From assembly GCF_004320525.1 (NCBI RefSeq), contig NZ_SIHX01000003.1, positions 496,001-560,000 on the forward strand: a stretch of DNA of 64,000 bases, in the 5' to 3' direction. Below are positions 44,831 through 53,374 of this stretch, one piece after another; positions within the stretch are counted from its first letter, which is position 1; each line of letters starts with the position of its first letter. Under the pieces are notes generated by a model. The model worked only from the letters and a program-made list of their open reading frames with translations, did not search any database and was not told the origin of the DNA. The translations under genes and the position numbers were made by a program. The stretch is from Arthrobacter sp. S39 (lineage in GTDB: Bacteria; Actinomycetota; Actinomycetes; Actinomycetales; Micrococcaceae).

Positions 44831-44932
44831 TTTCCTTTACCGCTCTACCCGTGACCCGGTCCCCGCGAGCTCACCAATCTCAACGCCCGCCGGCACCAGC
44901 GCGGCAGCGTATTTCCTGCCTACCCCGACGGT

Positions 44933-44951
44933 GGTTGAGCCTGTCGAAACC
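44933..44951. repeat. Short dispersed repeat (TTGAGCCTGTCGAAACC)
   Basis: GGTTGAGCCTGTCGAAACC, the same core as at 6265-6283 and in the inverted pair at 47043-47096. It lies between a terminator and the next small gene. Confidence 0.75.
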
Positions 44952-44995
44952 CGAATCCGATCCCCAGAACGAGGGTTAAATCGATAAAATGGGCC

Positions 44996-45316
44996 ATGGT
45001 GCTCTTCGCCGCAATCGGGCTCCTCATGTGGATCGGCTTTCTGTTCGCTGCCTGGGTTTTGTGCATGATCCTCTGGCTCCTGTGCCAATCAGTGGTTTGG
45101 CTTATGGACCTGCACGCCGCGCACGCCCGCCGAAAGAAGGCTTCTGCCCCCAAACGGGTGGTACAGCCAGCCCGCAAGGCGCCGGCCCGCAAACCTGCCG
45201 TCCGTGAAGTCACGTCCGACATCATGCCCAAATGGACACCGGCGCATCGGCGGTACGTGAACCGCGACCGGGCCGACTGGCAGAAACAGTTCGACGCCCT
45301 GGACTCCCGCAGGTAG
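44996..45316 (+). CDS. Small single-TM protein
   Basis: A 106-residue protein with an N-terminal hydrophobic segment (MVLFAAIGLLMWIGFLFAAWVLCMILWLL) and a very basic, Lys/Arg/Pro-rich cytoplasmic tail that could bind nucleic acid or lipid. The ribosome site is weak. No family recognised. Confidence 0.6.
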   Translation: MVLFAAIGLLMWIGFLFAAWVLCMILWLLCQSVVWLMDLHAAHARRKKASAPKRVVQPARKAPARKPAVREVTSDIMPKWTPAHRRYVNRDRADWQKQFDALDSRR

Positions 45317-45377
45317 TGCGCGGCCCAAACCAGCAATCGCGCGGGTACCGGTAAAACCACAGACGGAAGGCATTTTC

Positions 45378-46202
45378 ATGCTGAAGCAAGTCGCTAAGGG
45401 CGTTCTGGTTCACGAAAGCGAGTTCATCCAGAGCAATTCCGTTGTCGTTCAAGGCCGGGACGGTGTGTTGCTCATCGACCCGGGCATAACCGGCGACGAA
45501 ATGGCGGCCCTCGCGGACGACCTTCGCGGACTGGGCCAGCCCGTCGTGGCAGGCTTCTCCACGCATCCGGACTGGGACCACGTGCTGTGGCACCCGGACT
45601 TCGGCGATGCGCCCCGTTACGGTACGGCCCGCTGCGCGGCCTCGATGCGGGATCTGCTGTCGAACGCGGGCTGGAGGGAGCGCGTAGCCGAGGGGCTGCC
45701 GCCGGAGTACGCCGAGGAGATCCCGATGGATCTGCTAGGTCTCATTACCGGTTTGCCCGCCGGCGCTGCGCAGATTCCCTGGGATGGCCCTACAGCCCGC
45801 ATCATCGAGCATCAGGCCCATGCCCCCGGCCACGCTGCGTTGTTGATCCAGGAGCGCCGCATCCTCGTCGCCGGCGACATGCTTTCTGACATCCTGATGC
45901 CGTTCCTCGACCTGGAGGCCGCGGATCCGCTCGGGGAATACCTCGACGCGCTGCGGCTATTCGAGGGTGTGGCCGACGGCGTTGATGCCGTCATCCCCGG
46001 TCACGGCTCAGTGGGCGGAGCCGGGCAGCTGCGGGCCCGAATCAAACAGGACCGCGCGTACGTCCAGGCTTTGCTCGATAGCGGTGTCCCCGACGACCCG
46101 CGGATCGGCCCGTCGGCTCCGTTGGATTGGCTGCCCGACGTGCATGGATGGCAGCTGCAGCGGCTCGCCGAAAGAAGCGAGCGCGGCGACACGGCCGGCT
46201 AG
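45378..46202 (+). CDS. Metallo-beta-lactamase-fold hydrolase
   Basis: A 274-residue MBL-fold protein. The metal motif HPDWDH is seen (STHPDWDHVLW, about residues 62-67), with later ligands in APGHAAL, VAGDML and IPGHGSV. The fold covers beta-lactamases, glyoxalases and other hydrolases; nothing here fixes the substrate. GAAGGC precedes the ATG. It stands alone. Confidence 0.88.
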   Translation: MLKQVAKGVLVHESEFIQSNSVVVQGRDGVLLIDPGITGDEMAALADDLRGLGQPVVAGFSTHPDWDHVLWHPDFGDAPRYGTARCAASMRDLLSNAGWRERVAEGLPPEYAEEIPMDLLGLITGLPAGAAQIPWDGPTARIIEHQAHAPGHAALLIQERRILVAGDMLSDILMPFLDLEAADPLGEYLDALRLFEGVADGVDAVIPGHGSVGGAGQLRARIKQDRAYVQALLDSGVPDDPRIGPSAPLDWLPDVHGWQLQRLAERSERGDTAG

Positions 46203-46320
46203 ACCACATTCGTCAGGGCAGATGTACCCATCGCGCGTGCGGAAGTGCCGCAGAATGATCGCGGGCCTGCGACGGGCACCCGGATGATGAGTCCGCTACC
46301 GATAGTGATTGGGGAATTTT

Positions 46321-46787
46321 GTGAAACTTTTGATCCGTAAGACTGCCACTGCAGGGGCTGTGCTGGCTTTGGGGGCTGTTGGATTTCTGGCAGGGGCGCC
46401 GGCAGCCAGCGCTTCGGGCTCGGGGACGGAGTGTCCGTCAGGACGGGTGTGCTTCTTTTTCAGTTCAGATTTCCAGGGTGCACGGGCGGACTACATATAC
46501 AGCGACGCCGGGATGGGAATGAGTTGTTCACGGACGGCCCGGCCGGGCGGAACGGATGGGGCGTCCAGGTTAACAACAACGCAGCCTCGGTGATCAACAA
46601 CAGCGGCCACACCCTCTACCTGTACACGGAAGCCAACTGCGCCTACTACAGCATGGTTGGCGGAGGCGGCCTGTTTCCCGGCACCCGTTACAATCTGTCC
46701 GCCTTCAACGCCAAGAACGACATCTCTTCAATCCAGATCGCTGGGGTCGGGTCGGACTGCATCTCGCGGGACCAGTCCTGGGCTTAG
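46321..46787 (+). pseudogene. Frameshifted peptidase-inhibitor (I36-like) secreted protein
   Basis: Frame 1 from GTG 46321 encodes a signal peptide and CPSGRVCFFFSSDFQGARADYIYSDAGMG. After about 46515 the reading continues in another frame as GRNGWGVQVNNNAASVINNSGHTLYLY...SSIQIAGVGSDC. Together they make one I36/beta-gamma-crystallin-like secreted protein of about 155 residues. The two parts differ by a one-base deletion (or a sequencing error) near the GGGATGGGAATG tract. If real, the gene is broken. Confidence 0.65.
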
Positions 46788-47042
46788 CCCTGCAGTACGC
46801 GGGTGGTGGCCCTGTCACTTCTCAAGGGGCAGGGCCACACCTGTTGGCACACCCCAGCATGTGCACCCGGTTGGAGTCCGCGTTCTCTGAAGGGAGGCCG
46901 TTCAACCTCAAGCAAAGGCCAATTGCACCGTCGGGAGATTGGTAGGAAGGCAGCGGAGGAAAGTTCCTGCACCATAAGGCACGCACCGTGTTGGAAGGGG
47001 TTCGACGGCGTTTGCCGGGTTGGAGTTGTCTCTTCCGGTGGT

Positions 47043-47096
47043 CGGTGGTTGAGCCTGTCGAAACGCCGAAACCGGTTTCGACAGGCTCAACCACCG
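47043..47096. repeat. Inverted pair of the TTGAGCCTGTCGAAAC repeat
   Basis: A perfect 22-bp inverted repeat (47043-47064 and 47075-47096) with a 10-base spacer that itself holds a GAAACC echo. Each arm contains the core also found at 6265 and 44933. It ends right at the edge of the monooxygenase fragment. Confidence 0.85.
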
Positions 47097-47099
47097 GCG

Positions 47100-47290
47100 T
47101 CACCGCGTGTCAGGCCGGCCTCCAGCTCTGTCCCGTCGTTCAGGACCACGGCGTTGCCGTTGAACTTGGAAACCGCCCGGACGTCAATTGCACCCGACCG
47201 TCGATGATCAGCTGGAGGCGCCGACGTCGATGTAGTAGCCGGAGCCGCGCCTAACCACTACCGGGAAGAAGCGGGCGGCGCGGGGGCGCT
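47100..47290 (-). pseudogene. C-terminal fragment of a flavin-containing monooxygenase
   Basis: On the minus strand, pieces in three frames read GSGYYIDVGAS, LIIDGRVQLTSGR and AVSKFNGNAVVLNDGTELEA. In order these reconstruct a conserved stretch near the C-terminus of actinobacterial FMO-like NAD(P)-binding monooxygenases. At least two frameshifts are present. The matching N-terminal part lies at 51800-52192 on the same strand. Confidence 0.6.
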
Positions 47291-47293
47291 CCC

Positions 47294-47923
47294 CTACCCC
47301 TGTAGAAGATCAGCATTCATGAGCTGATCAAGCGCGCGCTGCTGTTGTTCGACGCGTTCAATGAAAGCCTCGATGGCTTGCCATCCTTCTTTCGTGGCCG
47401 CGTCCAGTTCAGTCCGGGCTGCTACCTTCATGAGTTCATCGATACCCGCTCGTACAGGGTCCGGCCCGATGAGTCGTACTTGATTTGCGGCATCCGCAAC
47501 TTTCGTATCCCACGCCCAGATCTCACGCGGAGACAGCAATCCATAGTCGTCCTGAATCTTCTTTTGAATCCTGGCGAGGACGGACTCCTTGTCAGCACTC
47601 GCCGTAGCCTCATTCCAGAGTCCCCCTAGCTTGGAGTCCCCGTTGGTGAAGTGGGCGGCGGCCTGCTCGCTCGAAGCCCAGTTGAGCTGCTGCTGCGTGG
47701 TGGTCAAGTCAAAGTACTCCTGAAATTGCTTGAGGAACTGCGCATAGGCGACCCGCCGCTCCTGCCATTCAAGGATGCGGCGATTCTCGACCAACTGCTT
47801 GTCTTGGACGGCCAACTGTATTTGGCCTGAGCGTCGCCCGGTCCAGACCGTCGCAGCCAATCCACCCAGAGCCACAATTGTTGTACCTATCCACGCGGCG
47901 TCCATAACCCAATCCCAATTCAC
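47294..47923 (-). CDS. Membrane-anchored coiled-coil protein of unknown function
   Basis: A 209-residue protein with one N-terminal TM helix (about residues 8-26) followed by a long, charged helical region rich in Gln/Glu/Ala. It uses a GTG start. A second membrane gene precedes it in the same direction 39 bases away, so they are probably cotranscribed. GC content is lower than in the neighbours. No domain recognised. Confidence 0.65.
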   Translation of the reverse strand: MNWDWVMDAAWIGTTIVALGGLAATVWTGRRSGQIQLAVQDKQLVENRRILEWQERRVAYAQFLKQFQEYFDLTTTQQQLNWASSEQAAAHFTNGDSKLGGLWNEATASADKESVLARIQKKIQDDYGLLSPREIWAWDTKVADAANQVRLIGPDPVRAGIDELMKVAARTELDAATKEGWQAIEAFIERVEQQQRALDQLMNADLLQG

Positions 47924-47962
47924 TGGATGATCGTCTCACGGGCGGCAGGTGCATAGGCGTCA

Positions 47963-48349
47963 TTAGTCCACGGGCAAGAACAGGGACCAGATGTTCGCCG
48001 CTGTACCCAGAGCCAGACCGGCGCCGACAAGCCAGACCTGCAAACCAAGGCCACTGATTGCATGGCTGTAGATAAGATGCTTGACCAACTCCGGCATGTT
48101 ATCCATGTCGCTGTACGTGAACATGGTCTTGCCTGCTGCACGCTGCTCCGCACGCATCGCTTCTGTGCGCGAACCCCCGCCAAACATTGAGGCTGGCTCA
48201 TTGGCGTATGTCCGCTCAATCTCCTTCAGCCGAGCGAATAGTGCCGAATTAGCCCGCATGTCCTTGTGAACAATGATCCAGGCCCACAGGATCGCCCCGA
48301 ACGAGACAACGAAGGCCAGGACATTCATCACCACAAGCAGCGTCTTCAT
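47963..48349 (-). CDS. Two-TM protein of unknown function
   Basis: A 128-residue protein with an N-terminal TM (MKTLLVVMNVLAFVVSFGAILWAW) and a C-terminal TM (about residues 98-118) around a charged cytoplasmic loop. It is upstream of and probably cotranscribed with the coiled-coil membrane gene. No family recognised. Confidence 0.62.
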   Translation of the reverse strand: MKTLLVVMNVLAFVVSFGAILWAWIIVHKDMRANSALFARLKEIERTYANEPASMFGGGSRTEAMRAEQRAAGKTMFTYSDMDNMPELVKHLIYSHAISGLGLQVWLVGAGLALGTAANIWSLFLPVD

Positions 48350-48544
48350 TGTAATGAGTATGCCAGTCGCTTACGACAGCAATGTCTCTCAACGTATGGG
48401 TATTAGGACAGTTTCCGGAAGGGCACACTTCCCAAGCATGCAGCACCAGAATGTGTCTCGCGTCTATGTCTCCCAAGCAGCTAATGGCTTCCCGCTACTG
48501 AATCACTGTTATGAGACGAAAGCGTCGGCGCCACTCAACTGATG

Positions 48545-49015
48545 ATCGGGTAAGGCTTCCGATATCCGCCGGGACCTCGCGCTGCTGAAAGGGCGGGCCG
48601 GCTTGCCCGCACCATGGCGGTGCCATGGCCCTGGCGCAACAGCACGCGATCGCCCGGTGGGCGGCATCCATGATCCGGCCCGGAGAGAAAATCCTGCTTG
48701 ACGCCGGATCTACGATGGGTGCCCTGGCCCACGAAGTGCGGGGCTGTGACAAGCTGTCCGTGACCACCCCTGGCATCAACACCTTGCAGGAACTGGTCGA
48801 TTCCGAGGACATCGAGGTGGACTGCCTTGTCGGCCGGCTGCGCAGCGTCAGCCAGAGCTCCGTCGGGCCGCTGGCCGAGGCGGCCCTGGAACGGATGAGC
48901 CTTGACCGGGTTTTCATGGGCGCCGACGCCGTCACCGCGGAGGACGGTATCTGAGAAGCCGACTATGCCCAAACCCGGAGCAAGGAACTCATGGCCCGCA
49001 GCGGCCGGGCTGAAG
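48545..49015 (+). pseudogene. DeoR-family regulator remnant
   Basis: Reading pieces SDIRRDLALL and, one frame over, RLART (end of a DeoR HTH, with a base lost in the RTHGGA box) lead into ARWAASMIRPGEKILLDAGSTMGALAHEVRGCDKLSVTTPGINTLQELVDSEDIEVDCLVGRLRSVSQSSVGPLAEAALERMSLDRVFMGADAVTAEDGI, the DeoR sensor domain. The TGA after EDGI stands where the family usually has Cys, and the frame goes on as EADYAQTRSKELMARSGR. The N-terminus and C-terminal tail are missing. Confidence 0.72.
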
Positions 49016-49300
49016 GGAATGGAGCGAAGTTGAGTCAATGGTCCGTGTTCTTGCGCCAAAGCTGGGAAGAAACTGCGGAGGCTTTGAGTCAGGAGGGTCA
49101 GGATTGCTTCCATGTTCCTGCTCATCCCCGCAGAGCCGACGCAACTCCCGTGCTGACTCAGCGGCATACTCGCCCAGCAATTTCACTAGGATTCCACCGC
49201 TGGTCGCAGCTAACAGCCGGTCCGTGGCGATGACCAGGTCCCGCAGCATAACAAGGGCGTGCCATCTATCCGAACCATGGGGAGCAATAAATGAATACAC
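48989..49300 (-). CDS. Possible small helical protein or remnant
   Basis: An open frame of 103 residues (GTG start) with a plausible amphipathic core, HALVMLRDLVIATDRLLAATSGGILVKLLGEYAAESARELRRL. It overlaps the DeoR remnant at one end and the excalibur gene start at the other, and has no clear ribosome site. It may be a fragment of an unknown gene. Confidence 0.3.
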   Translation of the reverse strand: MYSFIAPHGSDRWHALVMLRDLVIATDRLLAATSGGILVKLLGEYAAESARELRRLCGDEQEHGSNPDPPDSKPPQFLPSFGARTRTIDSTSLHSLQPGRCGP

Positions 49301-50046
49301 ATTCTCGACGCAATCAAGCGCAAAATCCGGTCAACAATGAGATTCCCGAGGCGGTCGGCACCTCGCCGCGTTCATCGATTACCCGGCAGCAAGTGGCTGG
49401 TGCTGCTCTAGCTGTCGCCGTAGTGCTGTCAGCGACCGCATGCGGTCAATCGGCCGCCTCGTCCACGGCCGCGCTGACAAGCGAGTCCGCGTCCTCGACT
49501 GCGACGCCAACACCCACTCGAACTGCGCCGGCTTCATCCGCCTGCGTCACCGAGAATGCGACTGAAAAGTACGCGCCGAAGGTCTTCATCTGCACCAAGA
49601 GCGACGCAGGGAGTCTGCTGTGGATGGAGCAGTCGGAATCGAAACGCGTAACCGACGCTCGGGCGGCAGCGGCCGCCAAGGCCGCTGCCGAGAAGGCGGC
49701 GGCAGACAAAGCAGCCCAGGAAGCTGCGGCAAAGGCGGCAGCAGAGCAGGCCGCCGCGGAGCAGGCCCGACAGGAAGCTGCTGCCGCAGAAGCCGCCCGC
49801 CAGCAGCAAGCCGCTGCTGCAGCAGCCGCGGCCGCAAAAGTCCCGGCCCCCGTACAGCCCGCCGCCCCCGCTGCCCCTTCCGGATGCGACCCCAACTACG
49901 CGGGGGCCTGTGTACCCGTCGCATCTGACGTCGATTGCGCCGAAGGCAGCGGCAACGGTCCTGCGTACGTGAGGGGGCCTGTCACTGTCGTGGGATCTGA
50001 CATCTATGGTCTCGACAGGGATGGGGACGGTCTGGGATGCGAGTAG
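49291..50046 (+). CDS. Excalibur-domain lipoprotein with alanine-rich helix
   Basis: A 251-residue protein. A hydrophobic segment with lipobox LSATAC (about residues 45-51) follows an unusually long N-region. A Ser/Thr/Pro linker and a segment with two cysteines come next, then an uninterrupted Ala/Glu/Lys/Gln-rich helix (about residues 118-190). The C-terminus is an excalibur domain, DCAEGSGNGPAYVRGPVTVVGSDIYGLDRDGDGLGCE, with the calcium-binding DxDxDGxGCE loop. Surface-exposed. Role unknown. Confidence 0.85.
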   Translation: MNTHSRRNQAQNPVNNEIPEAVGTSPRSSITRQQVAGAALAVAVVLSATACGQSAASSTAALTSESASSTATPTPTRTAPASSACVTENATEKYAPKVFICTKSDAGSLLWMEQSESKRVTDARAAAAAKAAAEKAAADKAAQEAAAKAAAEQAAAEQARQEAAAAEAARQQQAAAAAAAAAKVPAPVQPAAPAAPSGCDPNYAGACVPVASDVDCAEGSGNGPAYVRGPVTVVGSDIYGLDRDGDGLGCE

Positions 50047-50121
50047 TGGCCAGCTAATTCATTGAGCACCGGAACGCTCGACAGTACTTTTTGACTGTAC
50101 TTACGGGGTGGGGGCAACTCG

Positions 50122-50370
50122 ATGGTGGAACTGAGGCGCATCTATTGGAGCCGGCAGGTCCTGCGTTTGGCATGCTCGGCCGCGGTCTTATGGCTGGCCG
50201 CTTCCGTGGTCCCGGCGCTGGCGCCAAAGAGGAACGCCGGCACCGGCCAGCTAACCTCCTCAGTCTCAAACATCCTTCGTGGCATGTTTGACGCCGTTCT
50301 GGCGGCAGCGGCGCTGCCTGGCCTGTTCGTGGTCGCCCTGACAATCGCGGCGGTCATCATCCGCTCCTAG
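50122..50370 (+). CDS. Small two-TM protein
   Basis: An 82-residue protein with two hydrophobic segments (about residues 14-32 and 58-80). GGGGTGGGGG lies upstream of the ATG. No family recognised. Confidence 0.5.
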   Translation: MVELRRIYWSRQVLRLACSAAVLWLAASVVPALAPKRNAGTGQLTSSVSNILRGMFDAVLAAAALPGLFVVALTIAAVIIRS

Positions 50371-50469
50371 AACGTCCGGCGCCGGGACCCGGTGCGGAGA
50401 TTCACCCGCCAGCAGCGGCGCGAGGGCATGGCACGGGCCGGCGGCCAGCGTGAGATGGAGCCGGGGTTC

Positions 50470-50560
50470 CGGCGCCGGTGTTCCCGCCCTGCTGAGCACG
50501 GCGACCACTTCTACGCGTGGTCCAAGGGCGGATCCACCAGCCTGCAGAATTTCGTCGCCA
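50470..50560 (+). pseudogene. HNH endonuclease remnant
   Basis: The peptide CSRPAEHGDHFYAWSKGGSTSLQNFVA strongly resembles an HNH nuclease core (C-x2-C/GDHFxPWSKGG-S-LxNFVxAC). The next residues do not continue the motif, so only about 30 codons remain, without the rest of the gene. Confidence 0.45.
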
Positions 50561-50744
50561 GGTCAGCCGGAGAGGATGGAACGACGACGGCGGGACTACC
50601 TCACGCCCGTTGGTTCGGTCAGCGTCGGCGAACGGCAGCCGCTGAGGTAACCGGTCTTCCAAGGCCCAGAGCTAGTCGTCCAACAAAACAAACCTTTCTT
50701 GTCGTGCTCTGGAAATCTCGAAAATTTCAGCGAGGAATAACGTT

Positions 50745-50835
50745 GGCCAACGCGGTGGGGGCCCACGACGCCGTGGGCGACGCTGCCTCCGCGCCGGCCA
50801 CTTTCCGGCGGACTATCCTTATATGGGCGTGCCAG
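50745..50835 (+). pseudogene. Degenerate copy of the ribokinase-GNAT junction
   Basis: TGGCCAACGCGGTGGGGGCC and the following GACGCCGTGGGCGA repeat the end of rbsK (near 42216-42250). They are joined directly to a sequence like the GNAT 5' region (GGCCACTTTCCGGCGGACTA and TCCTTATATGGGCGT, compared with 42402-42438). About 150 bases in between are lost. This shows a second, now degraded rbsK-GNAT copy. Confidence 0.5.
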
Positions 50836-50922
50836 CCTCCGTGCTGCGGGGTCGAGGAGCTGCCCGCGACCGTACCATTTCTTGGCCCGTTGGCCTTATG
50901 TGGAGGATCTCGACGGCAACGC

Positions 50923-51729
50923 CTATCCGATGAAAGTGTTCGGGATCGATTTGCCTTCAGAGGGCTTCATCACAGGTACTGAGCAGGTGACGAGCCTCCC
51001 TGGAAAATACAGCAAGAGGGACCCGGAGATGTTGGCCGAGTACCAGTACTTAACCTTTTTTACAGTGCTGTCCCAACTTCTACTCACTGCCGTGTAGCTC
51101 ACTGACTCTCCTGGATTCAAGATGAACTCCCCCATACTGGGTTGGCCCGGTGGGGGCGCCCAATCGTAAGTTCCGTAAAGCTCGATCATGATGCTTTGCC
51201 CGCGCTCGTCCAGGCCCTGGAAATTAGGGATGTCGCTGTCACCGACTGCGAAGGGTGAGGTGGTCCCGTTGGTTAGTGTGCCTCGGGCGGTGACAATGAC
51301 TTGCGTCAGGCCGCTACCCGCTGACGGCGGGGTTTCTGGTTCAAAATCAACCGACGTAAGTCCCGCGGTGACGGAGCCGGTCGGACACTGCCGCTGGGCG
51401 GGCGACGGAGCCGGTGCATGCACGGGCGCTGGGGCCACAGTTTGGACTGGAGGCGTTGAGGATGCCGCCATCTCCGGCGGAGATAATGCCGGATTAGGAG
51501 TGGCGCTGCGGGTCGGGAACGGAATGGCGGTTGGGCTTGCCGCTGGCGACTTGACCGCTTGTGAAGACGTTGACTGCATTGAAGTAGGCGTGAAGGCGGC
51601 TTTCCCGGGTTCCTCCTTACCTGACTCAATGACACCCGAAGCCACGGCTCCGGCCGCTACCGCAAGGGCGAAGACGCTCAGGACCACAACGAGCCAGATC
51701 GGCAATTTCCGAGTCCCCAAAGAAGTCAT
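50923..51729 (-). CDS. Membrane-anchored extracellular protein of unknown function
   Basis: A 268-residue protein: an N-terminal TM (about residues 10-31), a long Ser/Thr/Pro/Ala linker (about 40-112), then a beta-rich extracellular domain of about 150 residues (VIVTARGTLTNGTTSPFAVGDSDIPNFQGL...). Two cysteines bracket this domain (QCPTG, VTCSV). It resembles actinobacterial surface proteins with immunoglobulin-like folds. It is intact within a decayed region. Confidence 0.68.
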   Translation of the reverse strand: MTSLGTRKLPIWLVVVLSVFALAVAAGAVASGVIESGKEEPGKAAFTPTSMQSTSSQAVKSPAASPTAIPFPTRSATPNPALSPPEMAASSTPPVQTVAPAPVHAPAPSPAQRQCPTGSVTAGLTSVDFEPETPPSAGSGLTQVIVTARGTLTNGTTSPFAVGDSDIPNFQGLDERGQSIMIELYGTYDWAPPPGQPSMGEFILNPGESVSYTAVSRSWDSTVKKVKYWYSANISGSLLLYFPGRLVTCSVPVMKPSEGKSIPNTFIG

Positions 51730-51799
51730 ATACGGAGTGTAAGCGGGCCGCCGTCGAGCGGCGGGAGTATTTCAACACGGAATTGGTTGCTTCACAGAA

Positions 51800-52192
51800 A
51801 CGACGAGCGGCCTGGCGAATTCACCACATTGCCGTAACCACGGGCTGGCATCCAGACGGGGTCGTGCAGGTGCAGGGACTTGTAGCGGTTCCGCCAAGAG
51901 TCGCCCGGCTTCTCGTTTTCTCGATGACCCGTGTGGGGACGCCCAGGCGACGGAGCCGGGCGGCGAGGCCGATGCCACTCTGGCCGCCGCCGATGATGAC
52001 CGTGTAGGGCTGTTCCTCGTAACCGAGCCGGGCCTCGCGATCCTCCTTCTGTTCCAGCCAGGAGCGCCGGCCCTTGATGATTTCGTGCGCCACGCTCTTC
52101 TCGCGGCGCGGGCCCTTCTTCCCGAAGCCAGACCTGCGCCCCGCCCACGAACTGGTCATATCCGGCGTTCCGTGCCCGGAAATCTCCAACAA
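51800..52192 (-). pseudogene. N-terminal fragment of a flavin-containing monooxygenase
   Basis: The minus frame encodes EIIKGRRSWLEQKEDREARLGYEEQPYTVIIGGGQSGIGLAARLRRLGVPTRVIEK, the FAD-binding GxGxxG region of an FMO-type enzyme. After a frameshift near 51915 it continues as GDSWRNRYKSLHLHDPVWM, the next conserved block, and then stops. The C-terminal block of the same family lies at 47100-47290. Confidence 0.7.
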
Positions 52193-52612
52193 CCTGGCGG
52201 ACTCGTGGCGCCGCTCTGGCCGACGATTCCAGTTCCGGCCGGCACCTTCTGGTGCTCACCGACGCCAGCGGCGAGATCCTGTGGCAGGTGGTAGCCCGGA
52301 CGTGCTCCGGCGCGCGGACCGGCTGGAGTTCTCCGAAGGGGCCGATTGGTCCGAGGCCGGAATCTACACAAGCGCCTTCGGCGAGGCGCCGGTCACCGAC
52401 CGGCCGGTGCAGATGTTCTCCGCCGAGCACATGGTCCGCACCCACCACGAGTGGGCCGGCACCACAGCGCCCATCACGGACCCAGCAAGGGCCGGCTGGC
52501 GGGCGTGCTCGACGTCTACGGACCGCTGGACACCCTCAGCACGGACACGCTGCGTATGGTGCGGTGCGCGGTGAGGGTGGCGGAGGCGCCGATGGTAAGG
52601 CCCGACGACTAG
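52160..52612 (+). pseudogene. GAF-domain regulator remnant
   Basis: Fragments in several frames give ISNNLADSWRR, VLTDASGEILWQV, VLRRADRLEFSEGADWSEAGIYTSAFGEAPVTDRPVQMFSAEHMVRTHHEWAGTTAPITDP and GRLAGVLDVYGPLDTLSTDTLRMV. In order these match the GAF sensor part of AcoR-like actinobacterial regulators. There are at least two frameshifts, and the C-terminal HTH is absent. It is divergent from the monooxygenase remnant, which it may once have controlled. The 52613-52840 gap has no recognised feature. Confidence 0.65.
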
Positions 52613-52840
52613 ACGTCGTTGGCTGCCCCTTCGCCCGTTCGGGCGTTCCGACAGCCTGTCCGCCAGCCAGTGGCGGCGGTTGAATCGCTGAACCTGCTGG
52701 GCGGCATGCTGTCGACTGCTGGGCGCGTCCGCTACCAGCCGGGGAGAACCCTGTTCGTTGACTCCACCGTGGGTGCCCGGGTGTACGTGCTGCGGGGCTT
52801 CGAAAGCTGCACACAGGCAAAAGTCATGGACAATTGCTGA

Positions 52841-53374
52841 ATGCATCTCATCATCCAGGTCAAGAGGCGTTCCGACTTTCAGCCGCAGTCACGTCCACCT
52901 ACACATCCCCTGGAGCAGGGCCTCACAACCTTAGACTTGGCTACAAGGATTCGACAAAACCTGTATGAGGCGAAGACTTACGCGCGCTGGCGCCGCAAGT
53001 CCTGGAGAGTCATGGCAAGCGGAACTCACCTATTGGGTCTCGCAGTATCAGCGACCGCAACAGTTATTCTCGGACTTGCAGAATTGAATGGACCAGCCCA
53101 ATGGGGATTTATTTTTTCTGCACTTGTAACCACATTGACCGCCATAGAGCCATTTTTCAACTGGCGCGCCCGCTGGGTCTTTGCCGAAGAAGCCCTCGCG
53201 GAGTGGCACCGCATCGACAGTGATTTAACCATGTACGTCGCTAGCACAGAGACAAACGATTTGGATCGAAGTAAAGTTTTGGGCTATCACGATGAATGTT
53301 CCAAGGTGTGGGAACAATTTAGCGGCCAGTGGCTGGAACAACGTAAGCCGAAAGCCACCCCTAGCGCTTCCTGA
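52841..53374 (+). CDS. SLATT-like two-TM protein
   Basis: A 177-residue protein. LATRIRQNLYEAKTYARWRRKSWRVMASGTHLLGLAVSATATVILGLAELNGPAQWGFIFSALVTTLTAIEPFFNWRARWVFAEEALAEWHRIDSDL shows two TM helices (about residues 62-80 and 87-105) followed by an amphipathic helix. This is the layout of SLATT domains, predicted pore-forming effectors in conflict systems. No cyclic-nucleotide synthase or SLOG partner is seen nearby. It is less GC-rich than its neighbours, suggesting transfer. The start is uncertain. Confidence 0.6.
   Translation: MHLIIQVKRRSDFQPQSRPPTHPLEQGLTTLDLATRIRQNLYEAKTYARWRRKSWRVMASGTHLLGLAVSATATVILGLAELNGPAQWGFIFSALVTTLTAIEPFFNWRARWVFAEEALAEWHRIDSDLTMYVASTETNDLDRSKVLGYHDECSKVWEQFSGQWLEQRKPKATPSAS

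Noticed and set aside
49680..49830. GCC/GCA-rich repeats considered as a tandem repeat or CRISPR-like array
   Set aside because: They encode the alanine-rich helix of the excalibur protein; no regular spacer-repeat structure.
50882..51097. Plus-strand ORF (MARWPYVEDLDGNAYPMKVFG...)
   Set aside because: Mostly overlaps the end of the intact minus-strand surface-protein gene; it may hold a short fragment but no family could be supported.
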